A stretch of 64,000 nucleotides of DNA from the NCBI GenBank assembly GCA_017509985.1, contig JAFWOE010000007.1, positions 32,541 to 96,540 of the forward strand. Direction: 5' to 3'. The notes below the pieces were generated by a model, which worked only from the letters and a program-made list of their open reading frames with translations, was not told where the DNA came from and did no database searches. Position numbers and translations under genes: made by a program. Numbering within the stretch: the first letter of the stretch is position 1; each line of letters opens with the position of its first letter. Shown in pieces: positions 1-9,178 of this stretch. The DNA is from Lachnospiraceae bacterium (GTDB lineage Bacteria; Bacillota; Clostridia; Lachnospirales; Lachnospiraceae).

Positions 1-848
1 AAGGGTCCGGAACGATCGCCGCGATCAATGGTGAAAGCGAAGACTTTGCCGTTGGAGACCGTGTGGTATTTGAAACAACGAAAAGGTGCGGCAAATGCAA
101 AGCCTGCCGCGAAAACCGTATCGGAGACTGTTCGGATATTAAACTGATCGGGGGCCATCTGCCCGGCGCCTTCGCGGAGTATGTGGCCATTCCGCTGGAA
201 CTGCTGTATCATGTTCCGGAAAACATAAGCCAGAAGACCGCGGCGCTTTGCGAACCCTATACAATATCTGCCCGGGGCTGCGCAAAAGCCGAAGTCGGGG
301 CCGGAGACAGGGTCCTGATCCTGGGAGCGGGAACGATTGCCCTTTGCGCTGTTGACGTAGTAAAAGCAAGAGGAGCAAAAGCATTTATTGCGGCAAGAAA
401 TCCCATCCGGCTGGAGCGTGCCCGCAGGTTTGAGCCGGACGGAATCATCGATACAGCATCGGAAGATCTGCGGCAGCGTATCGACGAACTAACCGGAGGC
501 GACGGCTGCAGCGTTATTCTGGAATGCACCGGCGCGAAAAATATCATCGAAGAAACCTATGAACTGGCTGTCCGAGCCACAAGAATCGTGATGATCGGAA
601 TGTGTCCGGAAGATGTTTCGGTGTCACATTTTAATGTGATCAACAAAGAACTTAAAGTGTTCGGAACACAGAATTCCTACGGACAGTTTCCATGGGTACT
701 GGAAAAAATGGAACAGGGACTGTTTCATGAGGAAGAGCTGTTATCGGATGTATATGAATACACAGAGGCGCAGGAAGCCTTTGAATTCGCTGTCAGCAAT
801 GCCGGAAAATGCGGAAAGGTGATGCTGCGGTTCAATCCGGATGCCTGA
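1..848 (+). CDS. Zinc-dependent alcohol dehydrogenase, 5'-partial
   Basis: A medium-chain dehydrogenase/reductase of the threonine/sorbitol dehydrogenase type. It would oxidise a secondary alcohol or polyol with NAD(P) in the cytoplasm. The reading frame is open from the first bases of the window (codons in phase with base 3) and reads GSGTIAAING then a GDRV motif, so the true start lies upstream. The structural zinc site is seen as CGKCKACRENRIGDC. The nucleotide-binding glycine motif follows as GAGTIAL. The catalytic-zinc N-terminus is outside the window. It converges on the MATE gene. Substrate is not predictable; family assignment is firm. Confidence 0.85.
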   Translation, partial: GSGTIAAINGESEDFAVGDRVVFETTKRCGKCKACRENRIGDCSDIKLIGGHLPGAFAEYVAIPLELLYHVPENISQKTAALCEPYTISARGCAKAEVGAGDRVLILGAGTIALCAVDVVKARGAKAFIAARNPIRLERARRFEPDGIIDTASEDLRQRIDELTGGDGCSVILECTGAKNIIEETYELAVRATRIVMIGMCPEDVSVSHFNVINKELKVFGTQNSYGQFPWVLEKMEQGLFHEEELLSDVYEYTEAQEAFEFAVSNAGKCGKVMLRFNPDA

Positions 849-900
849 CGGGCATCACGGGATCCTTCACGCCGTATGAATGAAGAAAATTCAGAGACTA

Positions 901-2247
901 TTATACCTTTACCCGGCTTTTCTTCCATTTGCCGCTAAGCAGAAAGTAAAGGCTGATGGAGAGCCCGAGAAGGGGCGAGAGGGCGTAGGCCAGGGCAATG
1001 CCGTTGAACCCCAGGAAGGTACAGATGCTTAAAAGATATGCGGCAGCATAGCGGATCCCGAAAGCGGAGAATAAAGAGCAGCACATTGTTACCAGGGTAT
1101 AGCCGGCTCCGGTGAGCACGCCGAACATGCAGAACATGATGACTTCATCAAAGAAACAGATGGAATACCATCCCAGGAAGGGAATACCCAGGGCCGCAAC
1201 GCCTGCGCTGTCCGTAAAGAGCCGGTAGATCTTATCCGGCATGGTGTGGCAGAGAATGAACATGGTGCCGGAAAGCGTGAGGGCCAGCAGCATTCCTGTT
1301 ATCATTCCTTTTATGATCCGCTTATAGTGGCCGCCCGGAAGATTCTGGGCGGTAAAGGTCATAAGGGCGCTCATGAAGGAAGTACCGGCCAGGAGACCAA
1401 AGTTTCCTACTTTCAGAGTGACTCCGGCAGCCGCCGCGGCGTCCACTCCGTAGGTATTGATCAGAGCGGTGATAAACAGGAAAGAGATGGTCGTGCAGGT
1501 GAACTGAAGCGACTGGGGAAGACCGATCCGGAGAACGGTTCCAAGCTTTTCACGATCGATACGAAAAGAAGACGGCCTGAAATCAAAAAGATCCGTCTTC
1601 TTTTTGATATAAAGTGCAGCTAGGATACAGCTGGTAAGCTGGCTCAATACAGTGGCCGCAGCTGCACCGACGCTGTTCCAGTGCAGCACGGCCACGAAAA
1701 GCAGGTCCAGAAGAAAGTTTTCTGCCGTGGAGATGACCACAAAGATCATCGGCATAAAGGATTCGCCGACGCCCCGCAGGGCAGCGCTCATCACATTATA
1801 CGAGTAAATGAATACGGTTCCGCCCATGCAGATCATCAGATAGCGGGCGGTCTCCTCCATGCTTTCGGGAGGGGTATTCAAAGCGTCAAGCAGCGGATGC
1901 AGGAAGATGCCGGCAGCCGCCGTAAGGGCCAGGGCCATCAGCAGGATAAAACTCAGGAAAGAACCGATCACCCGTTTGATCTCGGCGGTTTTCCCCGCGC
2001 CGTAAAGCTGTCCGATATAAACCGTACATCCGTTGGCCAGGCCCATACAGATCAGAAGCACCATATTGGTGACCTGACCGCCGTTGTTGACCGCAGCCAT
2101 GCCGACAGGATCCGTAAAATGACCCACAATTGCCAGATCCACCAGGTTGTATAAGGCCTGCAGGAGGTTGACAAAAAAGATCGGCAGCGTAAATACTACA
2201 AGTTTTTTTACAACACTTCCGTTTGTGAGGTCGTGCGTTCTGCTCAT
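901..2247 (-). CDS. MATE family efflux transporter
   Basis: A 448-residue membrane protein of the multidrug and toxic compound extrusion family, which uses a Na+ or H+ gradient to export organic compounds. The N-terminus (LTNGSVVKKLVVFTLPIFF) and the NLVDLAIVGHF segment are typical of the first two MATE helices. About twelve hydrophobic segments are spread over the full length, the usual size for the family. The start codon overlaps the end of the aldo/keto reductase gene by 4 nt, so it is the third gene of the operon that begins with the glycyl-radical-enzyme-like gene. It may export a substrate or product of that pathway; this is inference from position. Confidence 0.9.
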   Translation of the reverse strand: MSRTHDLTNGSVVKKLVVFTLPIFFVNLLQALYNLVDLAIVGHFTDPVGMAAVNNGGQVTNMVLLICMGLANGCTVYIGQLYGAGKTAEIKRVIGSFLSFILLMALALTAAAGIFLHPLLDALNTPPESMEETARYLMICMGGTVFIYSYNVMSAALRGVGESFMPMIFVVISTAENFLLDLLFVAVLHWNSVGAAAATVLSQLTSCILAALYIKKKTDLFDFRPSSFRIDREKLGTVLRIGLPQSLQFTCTTISFLFITALINTYGVDAAAAAGVTLKVGNFGLLAGTSFMSALMTFTAQNLPGGHYKRIIKGMITGMLLALTLSGTMFILCHTMPDKIYRLFTDSAGVAALGIPFLGWYSICFFDEVIMFCMFGVLTGAGYTLVTMCCSLFSAFGIRYAAAYLLSICTFLGFNGIALAYALSPLLGLSISLYFLLSGKWKKSRVKV

Positions 2248-3242
2248 CTGCCGAAGGCGAGAGAGTTCTTCTGCGTGGAATAAGGATAGAGGCTTACCGG
2301 CTCGCTTACTTCGTCAAGAGCGCTGATTTCTTCCGGCGTCATATCCCAGTCTGTTGCCGCGAGATTGGCTTCCAGCTGCTCAATGTTGCGGGCGGCTGTC
2401 ATAAGGGAGCACACGCCGGGCTTTTCGAGAAGGTAGCGAAGCGCCACGTGGGAGACCGGCCTTTCCCGGTCGGCGGCGATCTTTTCCAGTACGTCCACGA
2501 TTCCGTAAAGCTTGTCCGGATCGATGGGGAAGCGGGCCGTTTCCGTAAGCGACGGAAAACGGGTTCCCTTGGGCCACGGTTTGCTGCGGCTGTATTTTCC
2601 GGTAAGACATCCTGCGTACAGCGGGCTGTACGGGAGGATCACGATATCCTGGTCCAGGCAGGCCGGAACTAGTTCGTTCTCCAGTTCCCTGGTCATCAGG
2701 GAGTACTTGGCTTCCAGTGTGGAAAATTTGGTAAAACCGTTCACATCGGCGGTCCACTGGGCTTTCATCAGCTGCCAGCCCGAGAAGTTGGAGCAGCCGA
2801 TGTAACGTACTTTTCCGCTTTTTACCAGTTCGTCCAGGGCGCCCATGGTCTCTTCGATGGGCGTTCCGGCATCGTAGATATGCAACTCGTAAATATCGAT
2901 ATACTCGGTTCCGAGACGAGTCAGGCTTTCTTCACAGCCCCGAATGATATGATCTCTTGTAAGGCCTTCTTTTCCGGGTGCGATCTTTGTAATCAGCACG
3001 ATATCCTTGCGCAGATCGCCCAGTGCTTTGCCGAGGATCTTTTCCGCGAGGCCGTCGGAATAGGTGTCCGCGGTGTCAAAGAAATTGATGCCGTTATCGA
3101 TGGCGGTCCGGACCATCACATCGGCTTGGGCCTGGTCTACTTCGCCGCTTCTTTTATAATTTCCGAGGCCTCCGAAGGTTCCTGTTCCGAGACAGAGCTC
3201 GGATACTTCAAGTCCGGTGCGGCCTAATAAACGCTTTCTCAT
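2244..3242 (-). CDS. Aldo/keto reductase
   Basis: A 332-residue NADPH-dependent carbonyl reductase. The aldo/keto reductase tetrad can be read as Asp and Tyr in FFDTADTYSDG, Lys in LITKIAPG and His in ELHIYD. The N-terminus MRKRLLGRTGLEVSELCLG is canonical. The start at 3242 is preceded by a strong ribosome-binding site (GGAGGAAAG). A longer frame extends upstream, but that extension is unlike the family and overlaps the preceding gene. It sits 20 nt after the glycyl-radical-enzyme-like gene and overlaps the MATE gene, so the three are co-transcribed. The substrate is unknown. Confidence 0.9.
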   Translation of the reverse strand: MRKRLLGRTGLEVSELCLGTGTFGGLGNYKRSGEVDQAQADVMVRTAIDNGINFFDTADTYSDGLAEKILGKALGDLRKDIVLITKIAPGKEGLTRDHIIRGCEESLTRLGTEYIDIYELHIYDAGTPIEETMGALDELVKSGKVRYIGCSNFSGWQLMKAQWTADVNGFTKFSTLEAKYSLMTRELENELVPACLDQDIVILPYSPLYAGCLTGKYSRSKPWPKGTRFPSLTETARFPIDPDKLYGIVDVLEKIAADRERPVSHVALRYLLEKPGVCSLMTAARNIEQLEANLAATDWDMTPEEISALDEVSEPVSLYPYSTQKNSLAFGR

Positions 3243-3262
3243 AAATACTTTCCTCCGATTCT

Positions 3263-5641
3263 TTACAGGGTCTCCACGGTACGAGAGATGATTTCTTCCT
3301 GAACCGCCCGGGACAGGTTGCTGAAATATGCGCTGTAGGTGGCAACGCGGACCAGAAGGTCTCTGTACTGTTCGGGATGTTCCATGGCTTTTTTCAGAGT
3401 TTCGTTGTCGATAAAGTTGAACTGGATAATATCGCCTCCCTGAGCGCAGTACAGACGAAGCAGCGCAGCCAGCCTGCGAAGCTTGGAGGGATCGTCCAGG
3501 TTGGCGGGATCGAATTTCACGTTGGTTACGGAACCGCCGATGGCGTTGCCGTAATTCATCTTGCAGATGGACTGCATGGTAGCTGTGATTCCTTCGGTGT
3601 TTCTGCCCTGGTAAGGAGACATGCCGCCCTCCGAGAAAGGTTCGCCGGCTTTTCGGCCGTCCGGGGTGGCGCCGGTGCGCCAGCCGAGGCTGATGTTGGA
3701 GGTGATGGCTCCGCCGGCTCCGGTAAACAGACGGTTGCCGTGGCAATGGTACTTCATGCATTCGTCGCATACCCTTACCAGTACATCGTTGACGATGTCA
3801 TCCACAAAGTCCACGTCGTTTCCGTATTTCGGCGCGTTGAGCAGAGCGCGCTGAATCGGCTCATAGCCTTCAAAATTATGGTCAATGGCTTCCATGACTT
3901 CCGCCATTGTAAAGAGTTTGTCCTCGAATACGACTTTCTTAAGGGCCGCAAGAGAATCTCCCACAGTGGGGATACCGCTGCACCATACACTGATGGTGGA
4001 ATAGAGGGTGCCGCCGTCCACCACATCGGTGCCGCTTTCGATACAGCCTTCATACAGGGAGGAAAGAAGCGGGTTCGGAAGCATTTCGCCGGACATCTTC
4101 ATATACAGTCCCATGGCGGTGATGGAGGGTTTAAGAGCAGCTTCCAGCTGCGTTTCAAAAGCCTGCCAGACTTCTTCGTACGATGTGAAATCGGCAGCGT
4201 TTCCGGTGGCCGGGCCGAACTGTTTTCCGGTGGCGCGGCAGACGCCGTTGTTGAGAGCCATTTCAAGTACCATGGGCACATTGAAGAAGTCGCCGCCCAC
4301 GTCATGGGAGATGCCGGGTACGGTACGAAGGAAGCAGGCTGTAAGCGCGCAGTTGCTGGCTTCGTCGAAGGTCTTGCCCGCATTCATCATCTGGGTAATG
4401 ATCGTTTCCTGAGGAACGAATTTGATCTTTCCTTTTCCGTGTTTAGCCACTTCCAGTCCTTTAAGCAGAATCGTATCCGAGATGGTGTTGTGGATGAAGA
4501 AGACCATATCTTCCTGAAGCATGACTTCATCCTCAGCTTCCAGGAACAGCATGGTCAGATCTTCACAGAGATTGCGCTTACTGCCCGGAGTGATGCCTCC
4601 CAGTTGTACGGGAGCCAGATCGATGCCCGCACGTCCGCCCGATTTTCCGCTGGAAACGATGGGAGAGGGCATGATGGTCTCGTTCATCTTTATGAAGAGG
4701 AACGAGATCAGTTCTTTTATCTGGTCACGGGTAAATGTTCCGTTTTCCAGATCGTTTACATAGTATTTATAGAGATATTGATCCATACGGCCGAAACCGG
4801 TTCCGGGGCCGTAGCCTTCCAGCATGATGGCAGTGAACATGAACCAGATGGACTGAAGAGCTTCATGAAAGTTATCTGCAGGCATGGCGGGAACTTTACG
4901 GCAGACCCTGGCCATGTTCTCCAGTTCTGCTTTCCGTTCGGGATCCTGTTCGGCTGCAGCCTGACGTTCTGCTTCTGCAGCATAGCGTTCCGCAAAAGCG
5001 ACCGTGGCATTCAGACTGATCTTCATGGCCCTGAGATAAATAAGCTGCTGGTACTGGTCTACATCGGTAAGATCAAGAGAAGCGATCTTTTCATCTACTT
5101 TTTTTAAAAGACCGGTAACGCCCCAGTCCAGCAGACGTTCATAACCGGGAATGCAGTGGGCGATATGCTGGCCGTCGATCGGCGCGCCGCCGCCCTGTTC
5201 CCAGACATAGCCACGGGTCTCTTTATAATCATCCGGTACCGCAGCCCACCACTTGTCGTTCAGCGCCCTGCCTTTCCAGAAGGAGAGAAGGTCCACAAAG
5301 TATTTTTCTTCATCGTCGGTAAGAGATTTTACCTTTTCTGCTTCACGCTCTCCGGAATCATGGAAGTATTCTGCCATATACCATTTCCATTCCACATCCG
5401 GGATAAGGGGGCCGCCTTTCGGCTTGCTGGTCATATGCCCCACGATCACTTCGTTTTCGTAAATATGGGTAGAACAGTTTAAAAGAAGTTTTTCCAGAGC
5501 GCGGGCACGTATAATCGGCATGGGTTCGCATTCGTTTTCCTCATAGGCCTCCTTGAAATACTGCGCACGCTCCGTACACAGTTCCGGAGTTTTGAAGGTC
5601 TGCTCTTTTAAAAACTCTATACGTTCTTTTGCGCTTAACAT
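3263..5641 (-). CDS. Glycyl-radical-enzyme-like protein lacking the radical glycine
   Basis: A 792-residue homologue of pyruvate formate-lyase/glycerol-dehydratase-type glycyl radical enzymes. Typical blocks are present, such as GWRTGATPDGRKAGEPFSEG in the C-terminal third. The C-terminus aligns with the fingerprint RVxGYS but reads RVATYSAYF: the codon at 3340-3338 is ACC, so Thr768 stands where the radical glycine should be. The likely active-site cysteine is Cys436 in LTACFLRTVPG, without the Glu of the GCVE-type dehydratases. No radical-SAM activase lies nearby; the only radical-SAM gene in the window is moaA. The rest of the sequence looks under selection, so it may be a non-radical paralogue, a subunit needing a separate glycyl donor, or inactive. 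Function unknown. Confidence 0.85.
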   Translation of the reverse strand: MLSAKERIEFLKEQTFKTPELCTERAQYFKEAYEENECEPMPIIRARALEKLLLNCSTHIYENEVIVGHMTSKPKGGPLIPDVEWKWYMAEYFHDSGEREAEKVKSLTDDEEKYFVDLLSFWKGRALNDKWWAAVPDDYKETRGYVWEQGGGAPIDGQHIAHCIPGYERLLDWGVTGLLKKVDEKIASLDLTDVDQYQQLIYLRAMKISLNATVAFAERYAAEAERQAAAEQDPERKAELENMARVCRKVPAMPADNFHEALQSIWFMFTAIMLEGYGPGTGFGRMDQYLYKYYVNDLENGTFTRDQIKELISFLFIKMNETIMPSPIVSSGKSGGRAGIDLAPVQLGGITPGSKRNLCEDLTMLFLEAEDEVMLQEDMVFFIHNTISDTILLKGLEVAKHGKGKIKFVPQETIITQMMNAGKTFDEASNCALTACFLRTVPGISHDVGGDFFNVPMVLEMALNNGVCRATGKQFGPATGNAADFTSYEEVWQAFETQLEAALKPSITAMGLYMKMSGEMLPNPLLSSLYEGCIESGTDVVDGGTLYSTISVWCSGIPTVGDSLAALKKVVFEDKLFTMAEVMEAIDHNFEGYEPIQRALLNAPKYGNDVDFVDDIVNDVLVRVCDECMKYHCHGNRLFTGAGGAITSNISLGWRTGATPDGRKAGEPFSEGGMSPYQGRNTEGITATMQSICKMNYGNAIGGSVTNVKFDPANLDDPSKLRRLAALLRLYCAQGGDIIQFNFIDNETLKKAMEHPEQYRDLLVRVATYSAYFSNLSRAVQEEIISRTVETL

Positions 5642-5780
5642 TGTAATCCTCCTTTATATTATTCTTCCGGCCTGCCCTGGCAGACGATCAGGATCCGGAC
5701 AGAAAATGCCCGTATTTTTCCATGGTTTCCTTTATTTTATCATCTGCCTTTTGTGGGCGGAAGTAACTTCTCTGCATCGT

Positions 5781-5848
5781 ATAGTAACTATTCGTTCACA
5801 GAAACCGGCGCTGTTTTTCTTGCGAACACATCGGTTGCTTGGTATAGT
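5781..5848 (+). promoter_or_regulatory. Promoter of the EFR1-lysR pair with possible regulator site
   Basis: A -35 box TTGCGA (5820-5825) and an extended -10 TATAGT (5843-5848) are separated by 17 nt and sit 20 nt before the EFR1 start. Upstream, at 5781-5791, lies the interrupted palindrome ATAGTAACTAT, in the divergent region shared with the glycyl-radical-like operon. It is a candidate site for the neighbouring LysR protein. The promoter call is reasonable; the operator is a guess. Confidence 0.5.
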
Positions 5849-5867
5849 TTTAAAAGGAGGGCAGAGC

Positions 5868-6713
5868 ATGAGACTTAAGAGAGTTGCGGCTGCTTATTTC
5901 AGCCCCACAGGCAATACAAAAAGGGTCGCAATAACCATTGCAGAACAGGTCGCAGACCGTGAAGGACTTCCGGTGCAGGAAATGGATCTCACCCTGCCCG
6001 AAGGAAGGAAAGACGTCCGGTCTTTCGGCCCCTGTGAACTGCTGGTACTGGGGATGCCGGTCTATGCGGGAAGAATCCCCAACAAGATCCTGCCTGTGGT
6101 TCAGACACTGTTCAAAGGGAACGGCGCACTGGCCGTTCCGGTGGTGACCTTCGGAAACCGGAGCTATGACAACGCACTGATCGAGATGTGTTCGGAACTG
6201 GAGAAGAACAGTTTTCATACGATTGCCGGGGCTGCATTTGCTTCGGAACATGTTTTCTCGCCCCTTCTGGCGCCGGGACGTCCGGATGAAGAAGACCGGA
6301 AGGAGATCCTTGCGTTTGCGGGGAACGTATCCTCAAAGATCCGGGAGATCGAACCCGGAGAAAACGACGGCATGGCCGCAGTCCCGGAACCTGTACAGGT
6401 AAGGGGAGAATTCCCGATTCCCGGATATTACCAGCCTCTTGGTGAGGACGGACAGCCGGCGGTTTTCCTGAAAGCAAAGCCAAAAACAGCGGATTCCTGC
6501 AATGACTGCGGAATCTGCGCCGAAGTATGTCCGATGGGTTCTGTCAGTTCCGGAAATCACGGAGAAGTGACCGGGATCTGCATCAAATGTCAGGCCTGCA
6601 CCAGAGCCTGTCCTATGCACTCCAGATATTTTGACGACCCGGCCATGCTTTCCCATATCCGATATCTTACTGATCACTATCAGAGAAAGACAGTAAACGA
6701 AGTGTTCCTTTGA
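5868..6713 (+). CDS. EFR1 family flavodoxin-ferredoxin
   Basis: A 281-residue electron-transfer protein. An N-terminal flavodoxin-like domain has the FMN phosphate loop SPTGNTKR. A C-terminal ferredoxin has two [4Fe-4S] motifs, CNDCGICAEVCP and CIKCQACTRACP. The start at 5868 follows AAGGAGGG; in-frame sequence further upstream has no family resemblance and runs through the promoter. It is divergent from the glycyl-radical-enzyme-like operon and 15 nt ahead of a LysR gene. It may supply low-potential electrons to a pathway controlled by that regulator; this is inference. Confidence 0.88.
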   Translation: MRLKRVAAAYFSPTGNTKRVAITIAEQVADREGLPVQEMDLTLPEGRKDVRSFGPCELLVLGMPVYAGRIPNKILPVVQTLFKGNGALAVPVVTFGNRSYDNALIEMCSELEKNSFHTIAGAAFASEHVFSPLLAPGRPDEEDRKEILAFAGNVSSKIREIEPGENDGMAAVPEPVQVRGEFPIPGYYQPLGEDGQPAVFLKAKPKTADSCNDCGICAEVCPMGSVSSGNHGEVTGICIKCQACTRACPMHSRYFDDPAMLSHIRYLTDHYQRKTVNEVFL

Positions 6714-6728
6714 AGTATAGGAGGACTT

Positions 6729-7601
6729 ATGAACGATAGTCAGATCAAAGCTGTATTAAAATCGGCGGAATACGGCAGCTTCACAAAGGCAGCTGAGGAT
6801 CTTTTTATTTCACGTCAGGCATTAAAAAAACAGATAGACGCCCTTGAGGATGAACTCGGATTTATGATTTTCATCCGTTCTCATCAGGGTGTTCTGCAGA
6901 CGCCTGCAGGAGAGGAATTCTGCAGACGGATGGAGAGAGTGTACTCTGATGCGGAAGAAGCAGTCAGGCAATGCAGGACTATCGCGATTTCACAGGAAGG
7001 CATACGCATAGCTTTGCCGCACCACCCGAGATTCCTGCTGGAAAATGTGTTTTCCGAGTTTCATCAAAGATATCCTGAAATCAAACTGCAGGTCGTTCTG
7101 GTCGGTTTTTTCAATGCGATAGATAAGCTGAAGGAAAATGAAGTGGATATCGTAGAATATACTTACAGGCCTTTCCTTGAAACAACAGGACTGGCCCATC
7201 TTAAGATGTTTCCTCTCCCATACCGGTGCCTGATGGCCGCAAGCCATCCTCTGGCAGGAAAAAGCTGCCTTTCGATCAGGGAACTTGCAGGTTATCAGGT
7301 GTTCCTGCATACCGGGGAGAGGCATATTTCGGAAGAACTGGAAGCTGGCGGCATTGCTTTTGATACTACAGGAAATGAACTGGATAAAATCAGAAACATA
7401 TGCTATAACGGAGGAATTTTCATCTCCAAAGCATATTATCTGGATTATCTTTCACCGCTGGTAACGGTCAGGCTGAATACGGAATATATACCGGTGGCTG
7501 GTGTGCTTTTCCGTAAAAATGCTTCTGAGCAGGTGATAAAATTCCTGAATCTGATCAGGGAGATGTATCCGGAAGAACAGTACCTCGGGGCAGACAGTTA
7601 A
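6729..7601 (+). CDS. LysR family transcriptional regulator
   Basis: A 290-residue regulator. The N-terminal winged helix-turn-helix covers about residues 1-60 (SFTKAAEDLFISRQALKKQI), and the rest is a periplasmic-binding-protein-like effector domain. It lies 15 nt after the EFR1 ferredoxin and is probably co-transcribed with it. By the usual LysR logic it may act on the divergent region at 5642-5867 and so control both the EFR1 gene and the glycyl-radical-like operon. The effector is unknown. Confidence 0.9.
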   Translation: MNDSQIKAVLKSAEYGSFTKAAEDLFISRQALKKQIDALEDELGFMIFIRSHQGVLQTPAGEEFCRRMERVYSDAEEAVRQCRTIAISQEGIRIALPHHPRFLLENVFSEFHQRYPEIKLQVVLVGFFNAIDKLKENEVDIVEYTYRPFLETTGLAHLKMFPLPYRCLMAASHPLAGKSCLSIRELAGYQVFLHTGERHISEELEAGGIAFDTTGNELDKIRNICYNGGIFISKAYYLDYLSPLVTVRLNTEYIPVAGVLFRKNASEQVIKFLNLIREMYPEEQYLGADS

Positions 7602-7611
7602 GAATTGAGAT

Positions 7612-7878
7612 TCAGATCAGATCCGGAGCGTCCAGGTCTTTAAGAACATCGTCTCTTGTATAGCCGTCCACATTGCCGCAGCCGCTTTCCAGTATATATT
7701 CGGCTGAAAAATCCGTGACTCCGTCCTGGACGGCCTGATCGATATACGCAAGCATCAGTACCGTGATCACGTCATCGGGCTGCTGGTCGTTTTTCCGGCA
7801 TCTTTCATAAAATGAGTCAATAATATCTTTTGAAATATCAAAGGTGATTCCGGCTTTCATGCGTTCATCTTCACTCAT
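7612..7878 (-). CDS. Small acidic protein of unknown function
   Basis: An 88-residue protein with a good ribosome-binding site (AAAGGAGTG, 8 nt before ATG). It begins 14 nt after the lactonase stop and is likely in the same operon. The segment GITFDISKDIIDSFYERCRK followed by a helical stretch faintly recalls RelB/DinJ-type ribbon-helix-helix proteins, but no toxin partner is adjacent. I do not recognise it. Confidence 0.6.
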   Translation of the reverse strand: MSEDERMKAGITFDISKDIIDSFYERCRKNDQQPDDVITVLMLAYIDQAVQDGVTDFSAEYILESGCGNVDGYTRDDVLKDLDAPDLI

Positions 7879-7892
7879 TGTTCCGCACTCCT

Positions 7893-9053
7893 TTAACGGG
7901 CACTGTAAAACGCGATGGCTCCTGCGAGAGGCTGTTCGGTCCGGGATACTGCTTCGCCGAGAGTTCCGTCATTCAGGACAGGATAAGAGACAACGGCTCC
8001 TGCCCTGTAAGAGGCGGTGAGCAGGAAACGCCCGTCCGGAGACATGGCGCATGCCCGGGCATAATCCGGAATACCTGTTACCAGCTGCAGGGGAGAAAGC
8101 GCCCCTGTTTCTTTATCTATACCGAATACCCGCAGAACATTAAGCTGACGCAGCAGGACATAAAGACGTGTCCCTTCGTTGTTTATGCAGAGGTCTGTCT
8201 GAATGAATCCTGAAGGCAGTTCCGTATCCTCCGGGACAGACATGAAACTTCCGGCGCGGGTCAGCCTGCCTTCCGGATCAAAGCGGAAGGCGCTGACCAT
8301 GGGCGTGGTCTCTTTATCTACATACAGGTATGGAAGTTCCGGATGGAATATGCTGTATCTGGGGTGAGAGCCCGGAGCGCATTCGAAAGGACTATCGCCG
8401 CATTTGATCAGCTTTCCGTGTTCTGCATCCAGCTTAAGCATTATCAGACGGTCCGCACCCTGATTGCATACCGCATACAGGGTCCCGTCGGGAGAACGGC
8501 GTATGGAGTGCGCATGAGGGCCGTACTGATTCGGCCCGGGGCCTTCCCCGCTGAGACGCAGAATATCACATGGCCTGCCTATGGCCCCTTCTCCTGAAAC
8601 AGGGAACAGAACGATCGATGATTCAGCTTTTCTGATACGTATGGAGATCTGACCGTCTTCATCGGTCTCTGTATATGTTGCGGCAGCACGTCCGCCATGA
8701 TTCGCTGCAAGCAGGTATCTTCCTGAAGGATCGGTTACGAGCGAACATGGATTTGAACCGAAGGAGGGCACCCTGCATATTTCCGTAAGATCACCGGTTT
8801 CGGCATCTGCAGCGAACTCCACGATCTGTCCGCCGCCTCCCTTTCGAAAGAGGGGATTGTTTTCTACTTCGTCTGAAGCAAAGAGCCTGCGGTTGGATCT
8901 GTCCATCCATAATGCTCCTACGCTCAGTTCTTCGCAGACACGTTTTAAGAGAGTAAGCGTGCCGGTATCTGAGTTAAATTCATAAACAGAGATACCTGCC
9001 GTGGGGCCGTCGGACGCCCACCATGAGCCTATATAGACGAAAGTTTTATACAT
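7893..9053 (-). CDS. Lactonase family protein (6-phosphogluconolactonase/YkgB-like beta-propeller)
   Basis: A 386-residue seven-bladed propeller of the YkgB/Pgl family, which hydrolyses 6-phosphogluconolactone or related lactones. Blade motifs include FVYIGSW at the start, TDPSGRYLLAANHGG, GPHAHSIRRSPDGTLYAVC and MSPDGRFLLTASYRAG. The start at 9053 (MYKTFVYIG) matches the family and has AGGAG 12 nt upstream; the longer frame adds 43 residues unlike the family. It is followed by a small unknown gene. Other propeller lactonases such as muconate cyclising enzymes resemble it, so the substrate is open. Confidence 0.85.
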   Translation of the reverse strand: MYKTFVYIGSWWASDGPTAGISVYEFNSDTGTLTLLKRVCEELSVGALWMDRSNRRLFASDEVENNPLFRKGGGGQIVEFAADAETGDLTEICRVPSFGSNPCSLVTDPSGRYLLAANHGGRAAATYTETDEDGQISIRIRKAESSIVLFPVSGEGAIGRPCDILRLSGEGPGPNQYGPHAHSIRRSPDGTLYAVCNQGADRLIMLKLDAEHGKLIKCGDSPFECAPGSHPRYSIFHPELPYLYVDKETTPMVSAFRFDPEGRLTRAGSFMSVPEDTELPSGFIQTDLCINNEGTRLYVLLRQLNVLRVFGIDKETGALSPLQLVTGIPDYARACAMSPDGRFLLTASYRAGAVVSYPVLNDGTLGEAVSRTEQPLAGAIAFYSAR

Positions 9054-9178
9054 TATTCCAAGCCTCTCCTTTTGCAGAGCAACAGTTCTTTTCACCCCGA
9101 CAAACCGTCTGTGGGCAGGAGCCGCAAGACGGTTTGCTTCGGAATTATACTGAAAACGGGAGCGTGATCCGTTTTGTA

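Noticed and set aside
3377..5107. Long open frame of 576 codons on the plus strand opposite the glycyl-radical-like gene
   Set aside because: It is antisense to a clear family protein, has no ribosome-binding site and shows no recognisable motif; an effect of codon bias.
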